From CAMWXW01 sp051650105 (lineage in GTDB: Bacteria > Desulfobacterota > Desulfovibrionia > Desulfovibrionales > Desulfovibrionaceae): a stretch of 26,979 bases of DNA. Below the pieces are notes generated by a model. It was given only the letters and a program-made list of their open reading frames with translations, had not been told where the DNA came from and made no database searches. The stretch covers positions 1 to 26,979 of the forward strand of contig JBOFIJ010000005.1 in the NCBI GenBank assembly GCA_051650105.1, written 5' to 3'. Positions within the stretch are counted from its first letter, which is position 1. Each line of letters opens with the position of its first letter. The position numbers and the translations under genes were made by a program. Positions 1 to 9,274 of this stretch are shown here, in pieces.

Positions 1-22
1 TGACCAGAAAAGTAAAATCAAA

Positions 23-3000
23 ATGTCTCGAGTAAAAAAGGCGCACAAGCATCGAGAGGAATCGGCGCACGCTTTTCATGAAAGTTATAAAAAACATGCA
101 TTGCGTAAAGATGTCGAAAAAAATAGTAAAAAAGAAAAAACTTCGAGGAGTGTAGTAAGTGAGGGTGATCCTCTTTTAAATGTATCAAGTGATACAGAAA
201 AAGGTCTCCATTTAGAGAGTGTCTATAGAGTAGAACCTCTTATAAAAGAAATTCCACATACGACCTATGTGAACCCTCTTCCTGTACTCAAAACTCCTAA
301 AACAGAAAAAGATGTAAAAAGACCTCCATCAAAGAGTATGTTTGCAGATGCTCATTCAATAATGAGAAGGGATGGTATAACTACTCCTACCCATGAAGAA
401 TATGAAAGAGAAGAGCTTGGCTCTATTCGTGAAAGAGGTAGTGTTTCTGAAGAGAAACAGAATATAGAAGGATATATTCAAGCAAAAAAGAAGAATATCA
501 ACAAACGGGGATTAGAAGATCTGTTACGACCATGGAATAAGGTAATTTTATCAGGAAAAAGGTTTTTAGCATTTAATGAAAAAACAGGAGAGTTATTTCG
601 TAAAGTACATGAACATTTGGAAAGAGATTCTTCTGTGGCATTGTGGAGGAATAGGAGTTTTCGAAAAGATTTATTTAAGTTATATTTAGCATTAAAAAGT
701 ATTATTCCTTCTCATTCAGAGAAAAATCCAAAAACAGGAAAACAATATACATTTTCTATGGAAGATTTCTCTAGGATGGATTTTTATCTTCAAGGGTATG
801 ATGAGAAATATAAAGAAATGCACCATAAAATATTAGATAATCTTCCTAATGAATCCTCAAGTATCGATCTTACACGTATTCCGGGTTACAGGGCAGAATT
901 GGACTTAGAATCACAAAGGATCTTATTTGTATTACTGAATCTTTTGAGGAAAAATGATTTTGTTAGTTCTGAGTTACTTGCAAAATTTTCTGCAACAATA
1001 AAAAGAAAAGGGATAGCAAATGAAGAGATGCATAAGAGAGATGGAATGTTCATCCCTTTATTTTGTGCAAAATCAGAGATAGAGGAGAACGTTCAAGGAT
1101 ATCGTAATTTTGATCTTCAGCCCCATGTGTATTTTGATCATAACACATTGTTCTCAAATGACTATTATTATGGTGACAGTGGAATGTGTCTGCTATTCAT
1201 AGCAATGATAAATTATCAATTTATAGAACATCCAGAGGATGCTGAAAAAAGGATTAACAATATAGTTAATAAGTTGAATGCCATAACTCAGTTGAACTAT
1301 GAAGAAAAGATGGAGTACTTAAAAGGTCTATCTGCTCTGAATGCTGATATTCAATTGAATTCGAGTATATTGCGGTTACTCACTGCAGATGAATTGGGTT
1401 CAGAAGAGCTTGAAAAAGCTAATGAAGGTTCTAAGTTATTAATAGATCAAGTGTTAGAGAAATTAATGGATCCTAATGCTAACTTAGGTAATTCTTTATT
1501 AATTGATGTGCAACAGGAGCATGCAATAGGAGTAATTCGTTTTCTTGCAGTTGATCCAGAAACAAAGACTCCCAAAATATTACTGAGACTAAGCGATGCT
1601 AATGTAGGTGCTGTAACAGTTACTTCATTAGAAGAAGCGAGAATTGTATTAAAAGAATTTTTGGGTTCAGGATATGGAGAGGTAGATATACATGCAATGC
1701 CGTATCAATTAAGAAATATTGATCCTGGGGTGTATAAAAATTCCATGAGCCGTTATGATACTCCTGTAATAGATTTTTTTGAAGGGAACATATTTCCAAA
1801 TGAGAGATTAAAGGTGCCACTATATCTTGTTGAAGACAAAGAGTATAAATTAAGAGTTTTAGATAATCAACAGGCAGGCTTTTATGAGATGTTAGATGGA
1901 TATAGCCTTAGGTTGTTGCAAGAGATTCACTTCTCATTGGAGCAATATATCCATAAATTAGGTATAATTTTTACTACTATAAGTTCAGATACAGAAAAAG
2001 AATTATTTGCTGCATTGGTGACAGCAGACAAATTCGTTAGTAGCTTGAAAGAAGAAATGTTTTCTCGAGCAGAAATTGGTTTTTCTATTGAAGAAATGAA
2101 TTTGATGAAAGAGTACGTAGAGAAAATGAAGGCTGCTCTTTTAGCTGATTATCAGAGTAGAAATCAGGAGGAATATAATAATTTAGGGGAATCCGTAAAA
2201 ATTTTCGAAGAAAAAAGCACCCGTTTAAAGGATTTTATTAAAGATTTAGGAGACGTAATGCTTTCTTCAGGTGAGAAAATGCCTCCTCCGAGTGGGCCTG
2301 GAAAGACTTCTTCAGTCCTTTCTGAGGGATCTACTCACTATAGAGGGAAAAGAGATTTTCTTGTGGCTTACAATACTTTTATAAAAACAATGCGTTGGAT
2401 TTTATATGAAAATCAAGAGATAGGAGATGCATTTAAACAACTGAACAAGGATGTAACGGCAGGTCTAACCCCTAAAAATAGAGAAGATATTCAAAATGGG
2501 TTAATTTTTATTGTAGATAGAATAAATGATAATATTCAAGAAAATAGCATTTTTTATCTTTATAAGAATGAAGCTACATTTTTAGCTGTAGAAGATATCA
2601 GTCAATTATTCGAACACAGAAGAACACAGAATAAAGAATTTGCTGAATATTATAACGCAGGATATGCTGTTGGTCTAGGGCTAATAAATAGAAATGATGA
2701 TAGTTCTCTTAAACCTAGTTTCGATCTCGTTTCTTTTTTGAATTTAGATGAAAATTATCTAAATTCAAAAGGACATTACATAGTAATGGTCCTTTCTTTA
2801 CTCTCAAATAGTAATCAGCATTTTAGTCATGAAACTATAGGCTATTTTGCTGGTCAAGTAATGAATGCTTTTAGATACAAAGAGAGGTTAAAGACGGATG
2901 ACACCATAAGAGACTTGAGAGAAAAGGGTAATAAGGTTTTTGATGATTATGTAAGGGATAGGAATATACCAGGTCCTTTGGTAAGAGAAGCCTTTAGCCA

Positions 3001-6000
3001 AGTCAGATGGTTTTCTCCAGATGGAGATCTAGGAATATCGAGAGGGAATGGAGTATGTTATCTTCTCTCTATAGCGAGTATCACTCTTATAAAGAAATAT
3101 GGTATATCAGTTGGTTTTGAGAAGATATGGGCTATACTAACTTCCTTAGATAGAATAAACATGTTGCCAGAAATGGAGCGTTCGGGATATTTACGTGGAA
3201 TTCTTTCCCTTAATTATGATCTGCAGGCTATAGTGCCTCTTGACGTCCCAATAGATGATTTTGATGGTCTTCCTACGTCAAAGGTAATAAAAAATAGACA
3301 AGTACAATTAGATTTCTTTGAAGTGATGGAGTACTTTAATCAGAATAGAGGAAGAGAAATAAATGTATCAGTTATTACAGAGAGTCATTCTATATACATA
3401 GGTGCATATCTTATTGCTGCTAAAAATGGTGGAGTAGCACAAGAATATATTTTAATAGATAGTGAAGTAGGTATATTTCAATGTAAGTCCGTAGATATGC
3501 TGGCAACAATGTTGAGATATGCAGCAGAAGATCCTATCTACGGTATAGGAAGTGTACGCTTTAAAATTAGTAAAATTCTTGAAAGCACTATTAATGATGT
3601 ATTACTAAAGAATACTGTTTCAAAGTTCGGTGGAAGATTCTCTGATTTTATAGAAAATAGGATTTTAGGGAATTATCTTTTGCAAGCGCCTTATGGAACT
3701 ATAGCAGGAAACAATTATGATAGAATGCTGTCGAAATTACGAAATGGCCAATGGATAGACATAGAGCAGGATGAAGTTTTGGAGATACATCTTAGAGATA
3801 CATTAGATATTCTTAGAGAGCTTCTAAAGAGTAAGTATAAAAAGGGTCAAGAAAGAATATCCGAACTTGTGGGAGATATATCCGATATTATTTCTTTAAA
3901 ATCAAGTTTACCTGTGAGTGTTGTTACGGAAAGGGTATCTCAGTTATTAGAGAGGGTAAAAAAAGAAATTAAGGATTTTTATTCTAAAAATACAGATAAA
4001 TCGTTAGAGGTTGATGATTCTTGGATGCAAGAAGCTTTGGGATTTTTGTTTAATGAAGATCCTGAAATGATGGAAAAAATGGAAGAAGGGGAAGTTTCTT
4101 ATAAAGATATAGAGGGAGCTGTTAATAAAAAACTAGATGAAGGAGAGAAAGTGTTGTCTGAGTTAACTAAAATAGAGAGCACTATTGAAGAAAACTTAGG
4201 AGAGACTTCTCAACAAAAAACAAAAGAAACATTAAAAAGAGTATTGGATACAGATGATAGTAGTGACAGTGATACTGTTGAACAAGACAGTAAGCGGAAG
4301 AGAGTTGATGGTATAAAAAAGACAATGACGCAAGGAGAAGAAAAACTAAAATTATTTCAAAGTAAAGCTCAAATGTTACTCGATATGCTCTCTCATATTC
4401 AAACTGTATCAGCAGTAATGACTATAGAAGATATTAATAAATATCAAAAAAGTATAAAAGATTTTCAACAAGAATGTGACAAAATCAAACAAGTAGTTGG
4501 TGGTTTGGAATTAATGGATAGAACATTGCTATCTATGGATAATAGTAAAGAATTACAAAATAAGCTGAGTCGTTTTGAAAGTTCTTTACAGGATGTTTTT
4601 GATGGACAGAATAAGGATTCAAAATTGGCTCAATGTGATGATGCATTTGCTGTATTAGATGATTTGGTACGTGCAATAGATGGTGAAGGACTTCCAGCTT
4701 TGGCAGAATCAAAATTAGAGGAAGAGCTATTTAGGAATAAAATGGCAGAATTAAAACAGGATGTTAGTGCAGTAAGAACAACGTTAGATGCATTCTCAGA
4801 GGAAAAAGTATGGAGTTATCCAAAAGCATTATCGAAGGAAGCAATGAAGCGTCTAACGGATGATGATGCACTTAGGCTAGTTCTTGAGAGTAAAGATACA
4901 TATTATGCAGCAACAATAAATGCTGATGAAGGTGCTAGGATAGCAGTATATTCTGAAGGTGATTTAAGAAAAAATAATCTTCTCAATGATGCTGAAAGTA
5001 TTAATTTAAAAAATCAAATGCATGATTTAGATATAGCATTTGAAAATCTTTTGCGTGATGCAGGGCTTGATCCGAATAAGTATTTTGCTCCAGAGTTAGA
5101 AGTTGCAAAGGTAGCTTCTGAATCTCAGGAAGATCTAAAAGTATTAACATCTGAGACACTCACAATAGTTGATGTAGAAACAGGTTCACCTACAATACTT
5201 AAAACAGCAGGGACTGTATTTTTAGAAAAAGCACGAAAATTTCATACAAAGATGCTTGAACTTAGTAAGAGAGCAGATATATTTTTTAAGGGAGTGACCT
5301 TATATTCGAGTGTGCAAATAATCAGTAATGCTAGGCTAGTATATGAAAACCTAAAAAACTTTGAACATATGGATTCTATGCAACAATTACTAGCTGTGAG
5401 TGATACTACTGATATGGTTGTTGATCTGGGAGCAAATACATTAGGTGCAATAAATAAGCTAGCTAAGACGAGTGCTAAAGCAATTAGTTCTATGTCAAGC
5501 AAAACGTTTTCCACAGGAGCAAAGGTTTTAGAAAAAGCAGGAAGAGGACAAAAAGTTTTAGGAAACCTTTCTAAAGGTTCAAGAGTATTAGGGCGAATAT
5601 CTATGGGAGTGGGAGTTATTGCTTCAGGAGTTCGCTTAGCAAAAGCAAGTATAGATTACAATGATGACCCCAATAATATAAATACAGTAACATTAGTGTT
5701 TGAGGGCTTAGAGTTATTCACCAACCTGCTTTCAACCGCATATCCTCCAGCTGCGGTAATAACAGTACCTCTTTCTTTTTTATTGGGTTCTATACACGGG
5801 GCTATTATTGAAGGTTATTTAGCAAAAGAGCATGTGACATATGCGCAAGGAATAGTGAAGCAGTTACAAGCTGAAGCTGGTAAAGTTTCTAGTCCTCTCC
5901 TTACTTTTGTAAATGGAATGGCAATTATGAGAGGGAGTGATGGGGGAATATTAGCTATTAAGATTAGCGGTAATACGATAACATTAGAATTAACAAGAGC

Positions 6001-9000
6001 TGTCGGTACAGGGTATAATACATACCCTACACCTAATAGTGAAGCAGAGTATTATGCAATATCTCCTCGCAATGAAAACAGTAAGAGGAGTGAAGAAGAG
6101 AGTACTGTTTTTCCTCTACGAAATTGTATACGAAATGCAAAATATCTAAAAGATTACATATGTGTAAAACCTCATATACTTTCTAAATATTTACATGGGA
6201 TTTCTAAGAAATATAAAGCATGTAAAGATATTGACCTATATGAAAGATTAGTAAGACATCGTATAAAGCATGGTGAAGCACCTATAACGCTTCGTGAGCA
6301 TAGGAATAATCCAGGTAAAGTAAGGGAGTATTTTCAGAGTAAAGAGCCTTTGGAGGTTGTGGTACTTCCAGAACAATATCAAGGGTATAAGGTGGTGAAA
6401 GAGGGAGAGCTCTTTGTTAGTAGCACTAATAAGAATGATTTTGCATTTCATGAAAAAGATAAAATGCATGAATTTACTCAGTGTGCTAACATTAATGCTC
6501 TTCGTGTGGGGAATATAAAGTATAGTTACTACCCTCAATTTGTTGCAAATTTTCTTAGGAAATATGTGGTGTATGGACATAAAGCAATAACGGTTGATAT
6601 TGTAGATGATGAAAATAAACAAAATATTATGTTTGTGTGTCCACAAAGTGCTTATCAGGAAAGACATGATTTAGCGAAAGAATTATCGAAGAGAGAGGGG
6701 GTATCTGCTAGTGTTCTTCAAGGTGTTCCCTTATATAATGAATATATAATGCGTATGCATAGTAAAAATATAGTTACTCTACTTGCACATGGGAATAATA
6801 AAATAAAAGCAGTATCTCCACGAGATAGGGATGGTAATTTAGTGGAAGGTGGAGGTTTCAATATTCTTGTGGGAGATTTATTTGATGGAAAAAGGTCATT
6901 AATAAGAGGTAATGATAAAAAATACAGGGTTATAGATTGGGACTCAGAAAAAAGTACGTTAATATTAGGGGGTATGAGTATAGATCTTTCTGGATATCAT
7001 AGTAAAAATCCTATATTATTAAGGACAAAAGAGAATTTTCTCTATTCTCTTAATAGAAAAACGGGGAAACTAAATCCAATACTATATAACGCAGATTTTA
7101 AAGGTGACTCTAGTGCTGGTATTTTCAGCCTATTCCCTCCATTTAATGGGTTATTAAAAGATATTCGTGTACATTTAAGGTGTAGTCCTATAAAAGATGG
7201 TTTGATAGAGGTCGACAAAATATTTACATTAAATAGTGTACCTTACTATTATTGGCCAAAAGGGAAAGCTCCAGAGTATGAGAATCTTCGGATTTCTAAA
7301 GTAAATAATATGAAATATATCCCAAACAAAGAACATGGGGATAGAGTTGCCTTTATTCATATTTATCCTGTGCGAGAAGGATTATTAAAAGAGATTGATC
7401 CACGAAGCTATAATTTAATTCATGTAGATTATAATTTATATGACTACCCAAGTTTTGAAGAGGGGAATGAAAATAATAAGATGGTGTCTTATTTTTATAG
7501 TGAACAAGAGGGTAGAGTGATTGCTCAAGTGGGATATCAAGAGCTTTCTTCAGCGATGGTATTTACAGTAGATAAGGCTCCTAAAAGAGTATCTTTTAAG
7601 AATGGAGATGAAAGAGTATATATTGAAGGATGTGTCACTATGTATGATACACAGGGGTATCCTTTAGAAATGCATGTTATTGAAGATGGTTTTGGTAAGA
7701 ATAGAGAAAAGAGTGAGAGAAAGATAAAGGAGACTCTTAAGAGAATGGCACAGGGAGAGCTCCAGCAGCCAGGCTTAGAAAGAAAAGTACTATTAGGTGG
7801 CATTAAATATCAAGCAAAGTCTGAAAAAGAATATAGAATAAGGGGGCATATTTCTCCTAAAACTCAAATGTATTCTTTTGAGATCCCAGAACTCATGGGA
7901 AAAAAAGTTGCACAAATATCTACTCCAAGCGCTATTATTAATGGCAAGGCATATACATATTATATGGCGAAAGAAGAGGGGGAAGATGGTAAAGTAAATA
8001 TTTTTCTTTATGCAATGCAAATAATGAGCGATTTTCCTCCAAGTCCTTTGGAAGACGTAGATATATTGGAAGATTTTCTTCCAGATGTAATTCCTCTATT
8101 TCAAAATCTAAAAATTGCTAAAGTATTAGCAACTGATTCTAATGTAATTATTAAAACACATGATGGTCTTTTGCTTGAGGCTTCTCTAGATGGTGCTGAT
8201 AGTAAAACAAAAATTATAGAAATATCAGAGGAATTTTTAAAAGAATATGGCTATGATCCTGAGAATCAAGAAGATGTTGTTGTTGCTGTGCAGCTAGCTT
8301 CTTTACTTCATGGGGAATTAGTGAATAATATAGTTTCTGTAAGAGGAGTAGGGGAAGTAGAAGAATCTCTTGTGGATTTACGAACATCAGTAACAGCACC
8401 TGTAGTCGTGGACTCTTTTAGAGAGGAGTACACGAAAAAAAATGTACGAAAAGTTGTACCACATATACCGCATCAAAGAAAGCCTCGTGATGTTAGTTCT
8501 AGAAAAGATGTAATGTCAGAAGGAAAAAGAATATCGCGATATAAATATGATATTTTAGGATATGTTGTTTATAAAGATAGTGCACATATTAACTGTTTAT
8601 ATTCTAAAGACTTAGAGACGCTGATGTATGAATCAAGCAATGTTAATGTATTTGCACCTGCAGCATATCAAGTAGATAAATTAGAAATTGAAGGTAGTAG
8701 AGGGAGAGTTCGTGTGGGTAGACATAATGAGCCTGGTTTACAAAGAGGACTCTTTCTACCGGGTGTTTCTAATCTTATATTTGAATCTTCTCATGCAAAA
8801 GTTCGAGGTCGATTTGTGTATGGTGCACTTGAAATGGATTTTGTTGATGAAATAACATTACAACATTTTGAAGGAGAGGGAGAAGTTCCTATATTAGACT
8901 TTGTAATACAAGATAGATTTGTGTTTGGTAAAGTTGAAAAATCTGTCATAGCTAAAAGACATGTCTTTGGTAAGGATCTTGTTCTCTATTTATTACGTTC

Positions 9001-9220
9001 AAACACAAAAGAAAGAGAAAAGCCAAGTTATGTGAAGGTTACATTACATAAGTTCTTTAACTATCCTGAGAGTTCAAACCCTTATAATAATAAAGTTTTT
9101 GTTGCTGATAAACCGTTATCTACGGCTGATTTAATGAATCTCTATAGGGCTCCTTTAGAGCCAAGAGGATTGCTTGAAAGAGAATTGAGACCAGAGAGGC
9201 ACAGAAAGATTGAATTATAA
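23..9220 (+). CDS. Giant toxin-like protein with two YopT/LifA-type cysteine-protease domains and a TcdA/TcdB-like pore-forming region
   Basis: The 3065-residue product has no N-terminal signal peptide and starts with a basic region. Two segments show the Cys/His/Asp order of C58 (YopT/LifA-type) proteases. Domain 1 has Cys389 (GDSGMCLLF), His500 (QQEHAIGVI) and Asp525 (LRLSDANVG). Domain 2 has Cys1012 (GNGVCYLLS), His1122 (ESHSIYIGAY) and Asp1146 (LIDSEVGIF). The spacings (111/25 and 110/24) are almost equal, suggesting a duplicated domain. Residues about 1230-1600 are charged and helical and include an acidic Ser stretch followed by KRKR (1424-1427). Residues about 1740-1960 alternate amphipathic and hydrophobic stretches (for example AAVITVPLSFLLGSIHGAI), as in the pore-forming region of TcdA/TcdB. 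The last 1100 residues are unrecognised. No glucosyltransferase DxD domain is evident, unlike LifA/Efa1. By family knowledge the protein would be an effector or toxin acting in a host cell; that role is inferred. The gene starts 22 bases into the window, so its promoter is not visible. Confidence 0.8.
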   Translation: MSRVKKAHKHREESAHAFHESYKKHALRKDVEKNSKKEKTSRSVVSEGDPLLNVSSDTEKGLHLESVYRVEPLIKEIPHTTYVNPLPVLKTPKTEKDVKRPPSKSMFADAHSIMRRDGITTPTHEEYEREELGSIRERGSVSEEKQNIEGYIQAKKKNINKRGLEDLLRPWNKVILSGKRFLAFNEKTGELFRKVHEHLERDSSVALWRNRSFRKDLFKLYLALKSIIPSHSEKNPKTGKQYTFSMEDFSRMDFYLQGYDEKYKEMHHKILDNLPNESSSIDLTRIPGYRAELDLESQRILFVLLNLLRKNDFVSSELLAKFSATIKRKGIANEEMHKRDGMFIPLFCAKSEIEENVQGYRNFDLQPHVYFDHNTLFSNDYYYGDSGMCLLFIAMINYQFIEHPEDAEKRINNIVNKLNAITQLNYEEKMEYLKGLSALNADIQLNSSILRLLTADELGSEELEKANEGSKLLIDQVLEKLMDPNANLGNSLLIDVQQEHAIGVIRFLAVDPETKTPKILLRLSDANVGAVTVTSLEEARIVLKEFLGSGYGEVDIHAMPYQLRNIDPGVYKNSMSRYDTPVIDFFEGNIFPNERLKVPLYLVEDKEYKLRVLDNQQAGFYEMLDGYSLRLLQEIHFSLEQYIHKLGIIFTTISSDTEKELFAALVTADKFVSSLKEEMFSRAEIGFSIEEMNLMKEYVEKMKAALLADYQSRNQEEYNNLGESVKIFEEKSTRLKDFIKDLGDVMLSSGEKMPPPSGPGKTSSVLSEGSTHYRGKRDFLVAYNTFIKTMRWILYENQEIGDAFKQLNKDVTAGLTPKNREDIQNGLIFIVDRINDNIQENSIFYLYKNEATFLAVEDISQLFEHRRTQNKEFAEYYNAGYAVGLGLINRNDDSSLKPSFDLVSFLNLDENYLNSKGHYIVMVLSLLSNSNQHFSHETIGYFAGQVMNAFRYKERLKTDDTIRDLREKGNKVFDDYVRDRNIPGPLVREAFSQVRWFSPDGDLGISRGNGVCYLLSIASITLIKKYGISVGFEKIWAILTSLDRINMLPEMERSGYLRGILSLNYDLQAIVPLDVPIDDFDGLPTSKVIKNRQVQLDFFEVMEYFNQNRGREINVSVITESHSIYIGAYLIAAKNGGVAQEYILIDSEVGIFQCKSVDMLATMLRYAAEDPIYGIGSVRFKISKILESTINDVLLKNTVSKFGGRFSDFIENRILGNYLLQAPYGTIAGNNYDRMLSKLRNGQWIDIEQDEVLEIHLRDTLDILRELLKSKYKKGQERISELVGDISDIISLKSSLPVSVVTERVSQLLERVKKEIKDFYSKNTDKSLEVDDSWMQEALGFLFNEDPEMMEKMEEGEVSYKDIEGAVNKKLDEGEKVLSELTKIESTIEENLGETSQQKTKETLKRVLDTDDSSDSDTVEQDSKRKRVDGIKKTMTQGEEKLKLFQSKAQMLLDMLSHIQTVSAVMTIEDINKYQKSIKDFQQECDKIKQVVGGLELMDRTLLSMDNSKELQNKLSRFESSLQDVFDGQNKDSKLAQCDDAFAVLDDLVRAIDGEGLPALAESKLEEELFRNKMAELKQDVSAVRTTLDAFSEEKVWSYPKALSKEAMKRLTDDDALRLVLESKDTYYAATINADEGARIAVYSEGDLRKNNLLNDAESINLKNQMHDLDIAFENLLRDAGLDPNKYFAPELEVAKVASESQEDLKVLTSETLTIVDVETGSPTILKTAGTVFLEKARKFHTKMLELSKRADIFFKGVTLYSSVQIISNARLVYENLKNFEHMDSMQQLLAVSDTTDMVVDLGANTLGAINKLAKTSAKAISSMSSKTFSTGAKVLEKAGRGQKVLGNLSKGSRVLGRISMGVGVIASGVRLAKASIDYNDDPNNINTVTLVFEGLELFTNLLSTAYPPAAVITVPLSFLLGSIHGAIIEGYLAKEHVTYAQGIVKQLQAEAGKVSSPLLTFVNGMAIMRGSDGGILAIKISGNTITLELTRAVGTGYNTYPTPNSEAEYYAISPRNENSKRSEEESTVFPLRNCIRNAKYLKDYICVKPHILSKYLHGISKKYKACKDIDLYERLVRHRIKHGEAPITLREHRNNPGKVREYFQSKEPLEVVVLPEQYQGYKVVKEGELFVSSTNKNDFAFHEKDKMHEFTQCANINALRVGNIKYSYYPQFVANFLRKYVVYGHKAITVDIVDDENKQNIMFVCPQSAYQERHDLAKELSKREGVSASVLQGVPLYNEYIMRMHSKNIVTLLAHGNNKIKAVSPRDRDGNLVEGGGFNILVGDLFDGKRSLIRGNDKKYRVIDWDSEKSTLILGGMSIDLSGYHSKNPILLRTKENFLYSLNRKTGKLNPILYNADFKGDSSAGIFSLFPPFNGLLKDIRVHLRCSPIKDGLIEVDKIFTLNSVPYYYWPKGKAPEYENLRISKVNNMKYIPNKEHGDRVAFIHIYPVREGLLKEIDPRSYNLIHVDYNLYDYPSFEEGNENNKMVSYFYSEQEGRVIAQVGYQELSSAMVFTVDKAPKRVSFKNGDERVYIEGCVTMYDTQGYPLEMHVIEDGFGKNREKSERKIKETLKRMAQGELQQPGLERKVLLGGIKYQAKSEKEYRIRGHISPKTQMYSFEIPELMGKKVAQISTPSAIINGKAYTYYMAKEEGEDGKVNIFLYAMQIMSDFPPSPLEDVDILEDFLPDVIPLFQNLKIAKVLATDSNVIIKTHDGLLLEASLDGADSKTKIIEISEEFLKEYGYDPENQEDVVVAVQLASLLHGELVNNIVSVRGVGEVEESLVDLRTSVTAPVVVDSFREEYTKKNVRKVVPHIPHQRKPRDVSSRKDVMSEGKRISRYKYDILGYVVYKDSAHINCLYSKDLETLMYESSNVNVFAPAAYQVDKLEIEGSRGRVRVGRHNEPGLQRGLFLPGVSNLIFESSHAKVRGRFVYGALEMDFVDEITLQHFEGEGEVPILDFVIQDRFVFGKVEKSVIAKRHVFGKDLVLYLLRSNTKEREKPSYVKVTLHKFFNYPESSNPYNNKVFVADKPLSTADLMNLYRAPLEPRGLLERELRPERHRKIEL

Positions 9221-9274
9221 AATATAGATAGAATATTTATATCTAATGAAGAAAAAAAGTTAGAGGGTGATATT

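Noticed and set aside
1..600. Glucosyltransferase domain at the N-terminus of the giant protein
   Set aside because: I looked for the DxD signature and its surroundings known from LifA and TcdB and found none in the first thousand residues.
6248..6667. 139-residue minus-strand frame inside the giant gene
   Set aside because: It is antisense to a continuous coding frame, rich in Ile/Phe/His from complementing Lys/Asn codons, and has no start signal.
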